The position numbers and the translations under genes are program-made. Positions 8,001 through 14,996 of a stretch of DNA of 20,974 bases are shown in pieces (positions within the stretch are counted from its first letter, which is position 1; each line of letters opens with the position of its first letter). Under the pieces are notes generated by a model. It saw nothing but the letters and a program-made list of their open reading frames with translations. It was not told the origin of the DNA and searched no databases. Source of the DNA: CAYMLL01 sp964390645 (GTDB lineage: Bacteria; Planctomycetota; UBA8108); assembly GCA_964390645.1 (NCBI GenBank), contig CAYMLL010000117.1, positions 1-20,974 of the forward strand, read 5' to 3'.

Positions 8001-8585
8001 ATCGTCGCGAGCGGGTTCTTCAAGAACTTCAGCACCGGTGGCGACGGGACCGTGTTGCGCGTTCTGCACAACGGAGCGCAGGTCTGGTCCGGGGTGTCGA
8101 ACGGCACGCCGCGACGGTTCGAGGTCAACGTGACGGTGCAGGCTGACGATGTCGTCGACTTCGCGATCGATGCGGACGGTGCGGGCGTTTTCGATCCCGA
8201 CAACGCGGTCGAGACGATCCCGCTGGTCAACGACGGTGCCGATGGCACGGGCTTCGTCGCAACGATCGAGCAGAGCGGAGGAATTGTCGAGGTGCTCGAC
8301 GTTTTCCGTCGCGGCGATGCGGACGACAACGGCGAGGTGCAGCTGACCGACGCGGTCAACATCCTCGGGTTCCTGTTCCAGGGCTCGGAAGCGCCATCGT
8401 GCTTCGACGCGGCCGATGCGGACGACAACGGCGAGGTGCAGCTGACCGACGCGGTCAACATCCTCGGGTTCCTGTTCCAGGGTACGGAGGCGCCGCCGGC
8501 TCCGGGACCGACCACCTGCGGAGCGGATCCGGAGGATCCGGACGAGTCGCTCGGATGCGAGACCTACGGGTCCTGCGAGGGTTAG
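5019..8585 (+). CDS. Large secreted module-repeat protein with thrombospondin type 3 repeats and dockerin-like tail
   Basis: This encodes a 1188-residue exported protein. The start at ATG 5019 gives a signal peptide (residues 1-25, MHRCTGRVVWTLLASALFVP, cleavage near V-E-A-T) and has a purine-rich site about 10 bases upstream; the open frame extends further 5' but without signal-like sequence. Domains in order: module copy 1 (33-228), thrombospondin type 3 repeats (231-347), copy 2 (353-547), type 3 repeats (549-668), copy 3 (673-858), copy 4 (874-1085), dockerin-like tail (1098-1166) and a cysteine-containing end (T-Y-G-S-C-E-G). The module is marked by G-E-N-G-W-x-x-G-Y-Y, N-H-W-x-G-x-x-W-D-L, H-P-N-G, R-R-W and a late D-G-x-D-G. 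The type 3 repeats (D-x-D-x-D-G-x-x-D-x-C-D-N-C) should bind calcium. No catalytic residues are apparent; an adhesive, matrix or ligand-binding surface role is inferred. The neighbouring gene at 8963 shares the module and the dockerin-like end. Confidence 0.92.
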   Translation: MHRCTGRVVWTLLASALFVPSTVEATELASSVEDWSFDGEQGFGNWYYGYYNETQDDVPGYETDDFIEFTNSCGPDGEPCIEGGPVAVDANHWTGSLWDLANGATAPPNVPWTMIGSSNTHPNGNNNGDVHWTVRRWVSNIEGEASIIWSLAKQNTNCGNGVTGILLIDGVEVDRATIGGNDGIGVTRVYCHEFEEGQVIDLAHTPRGLDGTNNDGCDGTFLSMTVDDEPPDEDEDGWNHCEDNCPDVPNDAQDDTDSDGVGDECDNCPDDENPGQSDGDGDGVGDACQDRDGDDAPDLEDNCPDQPNAGQSDVDEDGIGDICDNCAGDANPDQTDSDGDGTGDACENVLAHSKDDFSATGTQGENGWYYGYYNLTEDELNNDGVYQAEDFIEFLNDGSGVVTPGFNHWNGNNGWDLTRVHPPGPWTYLAAEDTHPNGTNSADPDDVREEHWTTRRWVSDREGCVAIIWHMREVNLGGTGVDGHLYHNDTLLDSVAIAGGDGVGVIRTVVISIEVDDTIDLHLGPTGAGGNRSDGSDGSANWFKVIPDPDLDRDGVPDCGDNCVGLSNPEQTDGDGDNVGDECDNCATEANSDQADCDGDGVGDACDPKDRDEDGIHDCLDNCADTANGDQADGDADGVGDECDNCPGDANSDQADRDRDGVGDPCDLGSIADSYDDWSAEGVQGENGWENGWYNVSLDDDFTYSPDDMQLFFNEFGADGGLIFQEGNHWNGGAWDLSQDPPAPWTTVGRLASHPNGANNGDEHWAIRRWTSDRGGRFVARYLVRKQNPNGTGVTGYLYVNDELVDEVTVHGHDSIGRVRERLIDLDEGDSVDLALGPLGVCGDGGDGADGSFTWLQIDETPEGFSPVGEVLADSQIDWSVDGQQGENGWSYGYYDQSLDVTKDNGVFDHLDDFVPFLNDGSFVVSADPAIGAWRDSENHWDGIKWDLLNNGAPVSHGPWTEIGCASTHPAANAQLDPDVHWSIRRWQADTDGDIVASGFFKNFSTGGDGTVLRVLHNGAQVWSGVSNGTPRRFEVNVTVQADDVVDFAIDADGAGVFDPDNAVETIPLVNDGADGTGFVATIEQSGGIVEVLDVFRRGDADDNGEVQLTDAVNILGFLFQGSEAPSCFDAADADDNGEVQLTDAVNILGFLFQGTEAPPAPGPTTCGADPEDPDESLGCETYGSCEG
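5709..6059 (+). repeat. Thrombospondin type 3 repeat block 1
   Basis: Residues 231-347 of the module-repeat protein are tandem Asp-rich calcium-binding repeats with regularly spaced cysteines (D-N-C-P, D-E-C-D-N-C, D-A-C). They separate module copies 1 and 2. Confidence 0.85.
6663..7022 (+). repeat. Thrombospondin type 3 repeat block 2
   Basis: Residues 549-668 of the same protein repeat the pattern D-x-D-x-D-G-V-G-D-E-C-D-N-C and separate module copies 2 and 3. No such block lies between copies 3 and 4. Confidence 0.85.
8315..8482 (+). repeat. Exact 69-bp direct repeat in the dockerin-like tail (99-bp period)
   Basis: Bases 8315-8383 and 8414-8482 are identical over 69 bases by direct comparison. 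Each encodes the dockerin-like half-repeat D-A-D-D-N-G-E-V-Q-L-T-D-A-V-N-I-L-G-F-L-F. The linkers between them differ. The two halves of the dockerin-like tail in the next gene are clearly diverged, so the identity here is not required by the fold. Confidence 0.9.
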
Positions 8586-8962
8586 CTGCCTGTTGAAGAG
8601 GCGCCACGGCGCGAAAGCGGGTCATCTCGTCCGCGAACGAGGCGACGGGGTGAGTTGTCGAGCTCGGGCCGCCGAGAGCCCGGGTGAGACGGCCGCTTTC
8701 GCGTCGAATCGACCCTCTTGACAAGGGTCCTGCCACCTCGCCGACGCCGGCTCGCGGTCGTGAGCCGGATCCCCCCCCTTGCACCAGGGGGCGCTTCCTT
8801 CGTGTAGGAGGATCTTTCTGGTTCTTTCCGGCGCCGGGCACGAGGCGCCCTGCTCTGGCATCGTCCCCGTGAAAAGTGCTTGGATCTCGCAGGGCCGATC
8901 GGATGATGGAGGTGCTCCGCGTCCGGAGCATCGAGCCGGCAGAAGGCAAGGGTTTCGACAGC
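8586..8962. other. Hairpin-rich intergenic region between the two module proteins
   Basis: No gene is supported in these 377 bases. They hold successive inverted repeats: an 11-bp pair at 8610-8620 / 8693-8703 that encloses two smaller hairpins; GACCCT/AGGGTC at 8711-8729; CCGGCTC/GAGCCGG at 8747-8768; CCCCCT/AGGGGG at 8774-8791; GGCGCC/GGCGCC at 8830-8849; and a 7-bp stem with 4-base loop at 8913-8930, 32 bases before the next start codon. Termination of the upstream gene plus a structured leader for the downstream gene is the simplest reading. An AGGAGG at about 8806-8811 has no convincing small reading frame behind it. Confidence 0.5.
8610..8703 (+). terminator. Large inverted repeat 25 bases after the module-repeat gene
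   Basis: The perfect 11-bp arms CGCGAAAGCGG (8610-8620) and CCGCTTTCGCG (8693-8703) enclose hairpins CTCGT/ACGAG (8626-8641) and CTCGG/CCGAG (8663-8676). The position directly after the stop at 8585 suggests an mRNA 3' end structure or terminator. There is no U-tract, so Rho-independent termination is unproven. Confidence 0.4.
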
Positions 8963-11900
8963 ATGATCTCACGCACTTCGTGGGCGTTTCTGGCGGTCGT
9001 GATGGCGACGGTCGTCGGCGAGGCGAGGAAAGCTCGGGCGGACGTGGTCGCGGACTCCGCCGATGACTGGTCGACCGGTGGCATCCAGGGCGAGCGAGGC
9101 TGGTTCAACGGCTTCTACAACCTCACGACCGACGGCAACGGCACCTACCAGCTGACCGACTTCCAGGAGTTCGAGAACTCCGGCGGTGGCGTGTCGATCA
9201 ACGGCAACCACTGGACCGGCTCGGCGTGGGATCTGACGACAACCCACCCCCCCGGGCCGTGGACCGTTCTCGACCGCGAGGGCACCCACCCCAACGGCAC
9301 GAACAGCGCCGACCCGAGCGGCAACCGTCACGAGCACTGGACGATCCGGCGCTGGGTGTGCGATCGTGACATCGAGGCGGCCCAGGTCACCTGGCACTTC
9401 AGCAAGACCAACACCAACGGCGGCAACGGCGTCGAGGGGATTCTCTTCCTCAACGGCACCGAGCTGGCGAGTGACCGCATCGGCGGACAGGACGGCGTCG
9501 GCGTCACCGAGACTCTGGCCGTCGATCTGTCCGAGGGCGACGTCCTCGACCTCGCGTTGACACCGGTCGGCTCGAACGGCAACCGCTCCGACGGCTCCGA
9601 CGGCTCGGTGACGCGCCTGACGGTTGACGATGGTTTCACCGATCCGGACGGTGACGGAATCGACTCCGGCGTCGACAACTGTCCGAGCGTGGAGAACACC
9701 AGCCAGGCCGACGATGACGTCGACGGTGTTGGCGACGCCTGCGACAACTGCCCGGTCGACGCGAACGCCGACCAGCGTGACCGCGACCGCGACGGCGTCG
9801 GGGACGCCTGCGACGGGCCGCCGGCCGAGGCCCGGCAGTACGACGTCGTCATCAACGAGATTCACTACGATCCGCCCGAGGGTGGCTCCCTCGAGTTCAT
9901 CGAGCTGCGGAACACACGAGATGAGCGGATCAACATCGGTGGCTGGGAGCTCACCAGCGGGGTCCGCCATGCCTTCGCGCCCGGGACGATAATCCCTGCC
10001 GGCGGCTACCTGGTGATCTGCCGCAGCCCGATCGAGCTCGCTCGGCACTTCGAGATTCCACAGGAGGCTCTCGTCGTCTGGTTCGGCGCCGCGCTCTCCG
10101 ATGGTGGCGAGAAGGTCGAGCTCGTCGACTGGAACGCAGCGGTGGTCGATTCGGTCACCTACGATGACGATGTGCCGTGGGCCAACGGCGCGGACGGTCG
10201 CGGCGCGTCCCTGCAGCGCATCTGCGCCGACGGCGAGTCGAACAGCCCCGCAAACTGGAGCGGTGAGGAGGATGAAGGGCCGACGCCACTCGCGGCGAAC
10301 GTCCGCGAGCAGTGCCCGGCGCCATCCTTTCCCGCGCCGAGGATCGCCATCAACGAGATCAACTATCACCCCGCGGGCTTCCAGAGCGACGTCGACGAGC
10401 GCGAGGAGTACATCGAGCTCGTGAACACGACCGACGCTCCGATCGATCTCGACGGCTACGGCTTCTCTCGCGGAATCGACTATTGCTTCGACGGCCCGCG
10501 GGTGCTCGGCCCGGGGGAGTTTGTCGTCGTCTGTCACGACCAGAGCGCCGTGCGCTCGCGATTCGGCGCCGTCGACACCGTCGGCAACTGGAGCGGCGTG
10601 CTCTCGAACAGCGGCGAGCGGCTGACGCTCGTCGATGCGGTCGGCGACCTGGTGGACTCGGTCGCCTATCGTGACTCCGGGGCCTGGAACATCGGCCCTG
10701 ACGGTCTCGGCTACACGCTCGAGAAGATCCACCCCTCGGCGACCTCGGACGACCCCGCGAGCTGGAGCGACAGCGGTGAGCTCGACCGCGCCATGGAGGC
10801 GCAGTGGCAGACGCAGGAAGTGTCGGGGCCGGCGACCAGCAGCCGCATCTACTTCTTCATCAAGGATCCCGGGGCCTTCCTGATCGACAACGTCAGGATC
10901 GCGGCGGTCGACGATCTCGCGAACAACCTGGTTGCGGATCTCGAGAGCGAGTTCGACTCGGGTATCGGTGACTGGGAGCCGCGAGGGAATCACTCGGGCT
11001 CACGCTGGAGTCGCGCCGCCGGCGGGACGATCTTCGACGACGCGGCGCTCCACCTGGTCTCTACGGGTACGGGATCGGGATCGGCGAACTCGGTGGCGCT
11101 CGATCTTCCCGTCAGGCTCGACACTTCGGGAAACACGATCTACCGGATGCAGTTCGACTACCAGCATGTCACGGGCAGCACGGAGCTCGTCGCGCGCCTG
11201 TCGAGCTCGACGCCGAGCCGCGGCGTCTACTGGGCTCTGGAGGGCTCGGCCGGGGCGGTCGGCACGCCGGGCGAGCGCAACGTGGCGCACCGCTCGCTGC
11301 TGCCTCCGTTCGTCAGCGGCATCCACCGCACACCGAGGGAGCCGCTCTCGAGTGACTTCACCCTGCTCACGTGTACGGTGAGCGGCGACGTCGACGAGGT
11401 CCGGCTCGTCGCGCAGACGGCGAGCGGCGTGCGGACGATCGAGATGCTCGACGATGGCGAGTCGAACGACGGGCTCGAGGGCGACGGCGTCTACGCCGGT
11501 GAGGTGCAGCCGCAGCCCGACGGAACGGTCGTCCTCTACAAGATCGAGGCGAGCGGACCGGGCGGGACCCGCACCTTTCCGCCGCGAACGGATACCGAGG
11601 AGCTGTTCGGCTTCCACGTCAACGACAATCAGCCGGCTTCGACGATCGGTCGCATCGACCTGATCGTTCCGAGCAGCAACGCCCGCAGCTGGATCTCGGG
11701 CCGTGGCCGTGGCTATTCGCGCTTCCATGTCGCCTACCGGGGCGACGTTCACTACAACGCGCAGATTCGCCGCCGCGGCGGCAGCGTCTACAACGCCACC
11801 AAGCGCTTCCTGAAGATCAAGTTCAACAAGGGGCACGAGTGGCGTGGGCATCGCACGATCAACCTGCAGAGCATGTGGCCCGACAAGTCGCTGATCCGGG

Positions 11901-13573
11901 AGCGTATGACGTGGGAGGCCTTCGACGAGATGGCGAATCCGGCCCTCTCGCATGAGTACTTCCGTCTCCACGCGAACGGCAACTTCTACGCGCTTTACTC
12001 CATCATGGAGCAGCCGGATGAAGACTGGCTCGATCGAGTCGGCCTCGACGCTGACGGTGATCTCTACAAGGCGACGGCGTCGCGCGAGGAGCGTGGCGGC
12101 ACCTACGAGAAGAAGACCAACGACGAGTCGGACTACTCGCCTCTGCGTGCGTTTCTCAACGAGATGCACGACACGAACTCCGCGAGCCGGCTCGTGAGCT
12201 TCTTTCGGGACAACACCGACGAGGACACGATCATCGACTATCAGGCCGCTCAGGTCCTGATCAACAACCGCGACTACCCGCACAAGAATCACTACCTCTA
12301 CCAGAGCTCGAAGACCGGGAAGTGGATCGTCACCGGCTGGGACCTCGACCTCGCCTTCGGGAAGCGTTGGGACGGCGGCAACGGCGGGGTCTACAACGAC
12401 CGCATGGACAATCCGGGGATGACGATATGGAACGCCACGCGGGTGCGCGGTGGCGGCATCGGCAACCATCTTCTCGATCGCTTCTTTTACCAGTCGGGAA
12501 CGTACTATCGCCGCGCCTACCTGGTGCGGCTCTGGGACGCGATCCACGAGAAGTACCCGGTGGATTTCTACGAACGAAAGATCGGGCGCTTCCGCGAGCT
12601 CCTGATGCAGGAGCAGGCCGACGACATCGCCGTCTGGGGGCGTACGAGCGCCACCGCCAACGACCGGAACGCGCCCGCGGAGTTCCTTCCGAATCTCGAC
12701 CGTGTCATGCAGCACATCAGGATACGGCGCAACTACCTGATCAACTACCTGCGCTCGACCGAGGGGATGAGCGGGCATGATCGTCTGATGATCACCGAGA
12801 TCATGTACAACCCGACGGGGAGCGATGACGCGGAGTTCCTCGAGCTCTGGAACAACAGCGGCCGCTCGATCAGCATCGCCGGCTGGACGATCGAGGGCAT
12901 CGGCACGACCACGCCCGATGGGATCCGCAGGGAGTTCATCTTCCCCGCGGGCACCAGCATCGCGTCGGACGAGGTCTTCGTCGTCGCCAAGAACCCGACG
13001 CTCTTCGAGGTGGCGCATGGCGCGGGCGGGCGGGTCTTCGGTCCCTACCCCGGCAGTCTCGACAACGCAGGTGACGATCTTCGAGTCAAGGACGACGGAC
13101 CGGGATATCCCGCGACGGTCGACATCGTCCGCTACGGCGACGACGACCCGTGGACGACGCGCTCGGACGGCCTCGGCTACAGCCTCGAGCTCGTCGATGT
13201 CGAGGAGGACAGTGACAACGACAACGCCGCCGCCTGGCGCGCGTCGCTCAACCTCCACGGCTCGCCGTGGTTCATCCACCGCCCCGGTGATCCGGTGCCC
13301 CTCTTCGTGCGCGGAAACTGCAACGCCGACACACGGGTCGACATCTCCGACGCCGTGGCGATTCTGCTCTTTCTCTTCCTCGGCGGCGAGCCACCGTCGT
13401 GCGTCGACGGCTGCGACGTCAACGGCGACACCGCGGTGCAGGTGAGCGATGCGGTGGCCTTGCTGGGCTACCTCTTCTCGCCGGGAGGCTTCGCGATTCC
13501 TTCACCGTCCCCGGGAGAGTGCCAGCCGTCGCGCGAGGGCTTCTGCGAGCGCTCGAACTGCGTCGCGAACTGA
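8963..13573 (+). CDS. Large secreted lamin-tail / CotH kinase-like protein with N-terminal module, type 3 repeats and dockerin-like tail
   Basis: This encodes 1536 residues. ATG 8963 gives a signal peptide (residues 1-26, MISRTSWAFLAVVMATVVGE, ending A-R-A). Domains in order: one copy of the module shared with the upstream gene (33-223); thrombospondin type 3 repeats (227-283); lamin-tail domain 1 (about 292-420, V-I-N-E-I-H-Y-D-P); lamin-tail domain 2 (about 460-590, I-A-I-N-E-I-N-Y-H-P); a beta-sandwich probably of galactose-binding type (about 655-745); a further beta domain (about 800-885); CotH kinase-like domain (about 897-1265); lamin-tail domain 3 (about 1274-1410, M-I-T-E-I-M-Y-N-P); dockerin-like tail (1448-1510). 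The CotH part has the expected N-N-R-D-Y-P-H-K-N-H-Y-L-Y and G-W-D-L-D-L-A-F-G motifs, the latter holding the likely metal-binding aspartates. CotH of Bacillus spores is a protein kinase; activity here is inferred from motifs only. The role is probably extracellular surface or matrix. Confidence 0.93.
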   Translation: MISRTSWAFLAVVMATVVGEARKARADVVADSADDWSTGGIQGERGWFNGFYNLTTDGNGTYQLTDFQEFENSGGGVSINGNHWTGSAWDLTTTHPPGPWTVLDREGTHPNGTNSADPSGNRHEHWTIRRWVCDRDIEAAQVTWHFSKTNTNGGNGVEGILFLNGTELASDRIGGQDGVGVTETLAVDLSEGDVLDLALTPVGSNGNRSDGSDGSVTRLTVDDGFTDPDGDGIDSGVDNCPSVENTSQADDDVDGVGDACDNCPVDANADQRDRDRDGVGDACDGPPAEARQYDVVINEIHYDPPEGGSLEFIELRNTRDERINIGGWELTSGVRHAFAPGTIIPAGGYLVICRSPIELARHFEIPQEALVVWFGAALSDGGEKVELVDWNAAVVDSVTYDDDVPWANGADGRGASLQRICADGESNSPANWSGEEDEGPTPLAANVREQCPAPSFPAPRIAINEINYHPAGFQSDVDEREEYIELVNTTDAPIDLDGYGFSRGIDYCFDGPRVLGPGEFVVVCHDQSAVRSRFGAVDTVGNWSGVLSNSGERLTLVDAVGDLVDSVAYRDSGAWNIGPDGLGYTLEKIHPSATSDDPASWSDSGELDRAMEAQWQTQEVSGPATSSRIYFFIKDPGAFLIDNVRIAAVDDLANNLVADLESEFDSGIGDWEPRGNHSGSRWSRAAGGTIFDDAALHLVSTGTGSGSANSVALDLPVRLDTSGNTIYRMQFDYQHVTGSTELVARLSSSTPSRGVYWALEGSAGAVGTPGERNVAHRSLLPPFVSGIHRTPREPLSSDFTLLTCTVSGDVDEVRLVAQTASGVRTIEMLDDGESNDGLEGDGVYAGEVQPQPDGTVVLYKIEASGPGGTRTFPPRTDTEELFGFHVNDNQPASTIGRIDLIVPSSNARSWISGRGRGYSRFHVAYRGDVHYNAQIRRRGGSVYNATKRFLKIKFNKGHEWRGHRTINLQSMWPDKSLIRERMTWEAFDEMANPALSHEYFRLHANGNFYALYSIMEQPDEDWLDRVGLDADGDLYKATASREERGGTYEKKTNDESDYSPLRAFLNEMHDTNSASRLVSFFRDNTDEDTIIDYQAAQVLINNRDYPHKNHYLYQSSKTGKWIVTGWDLDLAFGKRWDGGNGGVYNDRMDNPGMTIWNATRVRGGGIGNHLLDRFFYQSGTYYRRAYLVRLWDAIHEKYPVDFYERKIGRFRELLMQEQADDIAVWGRTSATANDRNAPAEFLPNLDRVMQHIRIRRNYLINYLRSTEGMSGHDRLMITEIMYNPTGSDDAEFLELWNNSGRSISIAGWTIEGIGTTTPDGIRREFIFPAGTSIASDEVFVVAKNPTLFEVAHGAGGRVFGPYPGSLDNAGDDLRVKDDGPGYPATVDIVRYGDDDPWTTRSDGLGYSLELVDVEEDSDNDNAAAWRASLNLHGSPWFIHRPGDPVPLFVRGNCNADTRVDISDAVAILLFLFLGGEPPSCVDGCDVNGDTAVQVSDAVALLGYLFSPGGFAIPSPSPGECQPSREGFCERSNCVAN
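9059..9631 (+). repeat. Fifth copy of the shared module
   Basis: Residues 33-223 of the CotH protein carry the same landmarks as the upstream gene: Q-G-E-R-G-W-F-N-G-F-Y-N, N-H-W-T-G-S-A-W-D-L, T-H-P-N-G-T-N-S-A-D-P, H-W-T-I-R-R-W and D-G-S-D-G-S. The closest relative appears to be copy 2 upstream, which also has T-H-P-N-G-T-N-S-A-D-P and N-R-S-D-G-S-D-G-S. Confidence 0.85.
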
Positions 13574-13608
13574 GGAACGGCATTCGCTCGCCGACCAGTG
13601 CACGGCAC

Positions 13609-13651
13609 GCCCCGGCCACGGGTGGGGGAGACTCCCCTCCGCCGCCGGGGC
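13609..13651. terminator. Bidirectional hairpin between convergent genes
   Basis: In the 118-base gap between the ends of the CotH-protein gene (13573) and the oxidoreductase gene (13692), GCCCCGGC (13609-13616) pairs perfectly with GCCGGGGC (13644-13651). An inner G-rich/C-rich stem forms around 13624-13636. The placement between convergent stops suits a two-way terminator. No flanking U-tracts are present. Confidence 0.45.
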
Positions 13652-13691
13652 CGCCCTCGCGTGCTGCCGGACTTGCGTCAACGGCGTGGGC

Positions 13692-14987
13692 TCAGAGCAC
13701 CCACCGCTTGCGGAACTCGACCTTCTTGAGGAGCTTGTCGGCTTCGGCGTCGCCGACGATCGTCTCGGTCCGGGGGTTCCACTTCAGCGTGCGGCCGCCG
13801 AGAGCCTCGCTGACGAGCCCCAGGTGGCCGGGCGTGATCGAGCGGTGGCCGATCTCGGCGGTGCAGATGCACGGCTCGCGAGTCTTGATGCAGTTCAGGA
13901 AGTTGCGGTGGTGCTCCGGCGAGTTGTAGAGCTTCTTCGGCCCCGGGTCGAAGTCTTTCTTCATCCACTTCGGGTCGGAGGCTCTGAAGGCGCCGCGGGA
14001 GACGAAGACCCAGCCGTCCTCGCCGATCCACTTGCACCCCTGCCGGTTGCCGTTCGAGATGCTGACCTCGTAGCCGCCCTCGTATTTCGACAGCACCTCG
14101 TACTTCCACGCGGAGTTCCACACCCTGCGGTCGGCGGGGTACTCGAAGCCGAGCGCCTTCGTCTCGATCGGGCCGCTCTTGTCGAGGCCGAGGCCCCAGT
14201 GGGCGATGTCGTTGTGGTGACCGATCCAGTCCATCAGCTGGCCGCCGCCGTACGACAGGTGCCAGCGCCAGTTCCAGTGGCAGCGCTCCTTGACGTAGGG
14301 GAGCTTCTCGGACGGGCCGCACCAGAAGTCGTAGTCGAGGTTCGCGGGCGGCTCGGTGTCCTTGCCGTTGCCCTGACGGTGCCCGGTCGGCAGTCCGACC
14401 TCGACGCGGTTGATCTTGCCGATGACCCCGTTCGCCACCAGCTCCGCGGCCTTGCGGAAGTTTCTGTGCGAACGCTGTTGGCTGCCGACCTGGAAGACGA
14501 CCTTGTTCTCGGCGACCGCCTTGACGACCGCCTGGCCTTCCGCGAACGTGTGGACGACCGGCTTCTGGCAGTAGATGTCCTTCTTCGCCTTCGCCGCTGC
14601 GACGGAGCAGATGCCGTGCCAGTGATCCGGAGTCGCGATGACGATCGCGTCGATGTCCTTCTGCTCGAGGAGCTCACGGTAGTCGCTGTAGGTGCGGCAG
14701 TCCTTGTTCTTGTAGCGCTTGTTGGTGTCGTTCGCCGCGGCCTGCACGTGGTTCTTGTCGACGTCGCAGACGGCGATGACCCGGGCATCCTTCTGGCCGG
14801 CGAGGTGGCGTGTGTTGCCGCGACCCATGCCGCCGCAACCGATGGTGCCGATCGTGACTCGCTCGCTCGGCGCGACCGCTCCGCCGAGGCCCAGGGCGCT
14901 GGCGGGGACGTAGTACGGGGCCGCCACCGCGGCACCGGTCGCCGCCAGGAAGCCGCGGCGTGAAACTTGCCGGCTCTTTTTCTTCAT
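13692..14987 (-). CDS. Tat-exported Gfo/Idh/MocA family oxidoreductase
   Basis: This encodes 431 residues, the usual length for the planctomycete secreted branch of the family. The start at 14987 has GGAG 5 bases upstream and gives a twin-arginine signal (S-R-R-G-F-L-A-A-T at residues 9-17), implying folding with NAD(P) before export. The Rossmann domain shows G-T-I-G-C-G-G-M-G-R-G (47-57), V-C-D-V-D (73-77), A-T-P-D-H-W-H (118-124) and C-Q-K-P (140-143), where the classical motif is E-K-P. The C-terminal domain has G-G-G-Q-L-M-D-W-I-G-H-H-N-D-I-A-H-W, typical of the catalytic aspartate/histidine region. The substrate is presumably a sugar or sugar derivative but cannot be named. It is convergent with the CotH gene and divergent from the DUF1501 gene, with 237 bases between starts that must hold both promoters. 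Confidence 0.95.
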   Translation of the reverse strand: MKKKSRQVSRRGFLAATGAAVAAPYYVPASALGLGGAVAPSERVTIGTIGCGGMGRGNTRHLAGQKDARVIAVCDVDKNHVQAAANDTNKRYKNKDCRTYSDYRELLEQKDIDAIVIATPDHWHGICSVAAAKAKKDIYCQKPVVHTFAEGQAVVKAVAENKVVFQVGSQQRSHRNFRKAAELVANGVIGKINRVEVGLPTGHRQGNGKDTEPPANLDYDFWCGPSEKLPYVKERCHWNWRWHLSYGGGQLMDWIGHHNDIAHWGLGLDKSGPIETKALGFEYPADRRVWNSAWKYEVLSKYEGGYEVSISNGNRQGCKWIGEDGWVFVSRGAFRASDPKWMKKDFDPGPKKLYNSPEHHRNFLNCIKTREPCICTAEIGHRSITPGHLGLVSEALGGRTLKWNPRTETIVGDAEADKLLKKVEFRKRWVL

Positions 14988-14992
14988 CGTGT

Positions 14993-14996
14993 CTCC
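14993..14996 (-). promoter_or_regulatory. Shine-Dalgarno of the oxidoreductase
   Basis: The minus strand reads GGAG followed by ACACG and ATG at 14987, a well-spaced ribosome binding site that supports the chosen start. Confidence 0.55.

Larger units (their letters stand above)
5115..8273 (+). repeat. Four protein-level copies of a ~190-residue module (G-Y-Y / H-P-N-G / R-R-W)
   Basis: Approximate copies are 5115-5702, 6075-6659, 7035-7592 and 7638-8273; a fifth lies at 9059-9631 in the next gene. Shared landmarks in order are D-W-S-x-x-G-x-Q-G-E-N-G-W, G-Y-Y-N, N-H-W-x-G, W-D-L, P-W-T, H-P-N-G, H-W-x-x-R-R-W, G-x-G-V-x-G, D-x-x-G-V and a closing D-G-x-D-G. Copies 1 and 2 and the fifth are most alike; copy 4 is the most diverged (H-P-A-A instead of H-P-N-G). 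I recognise the motif set as recurrent in secreted bacterial proteins but cannot give it a family name. Confidence 0.8.

Noticed and set aside
5307..8069. 920-codon open frame on the minus strand, antisense to the module-repeat gene
   Set aside because: Its product is a low-complexity Val/Ala/Arg/Asp mix mirrored from the Asp-rich repeats on the plus strand. The plus strand has a signal peptide and recognisable domains, so this is a GC-rich shadow.
8718..8723. Perfect TTGACA resembling a -35 box
   Set aside because: No -10-like hexamer lies 15-19 bases downstream, and the bases form the loop of a hairpin.
8969..13279. Long antisense frames (674 and 759 codons) opposite the CotH protein gene
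   Set aside because: No domain motifs, signal peptide or ribosome binding site; composition is that of a mirrored GC-rich coding strand.
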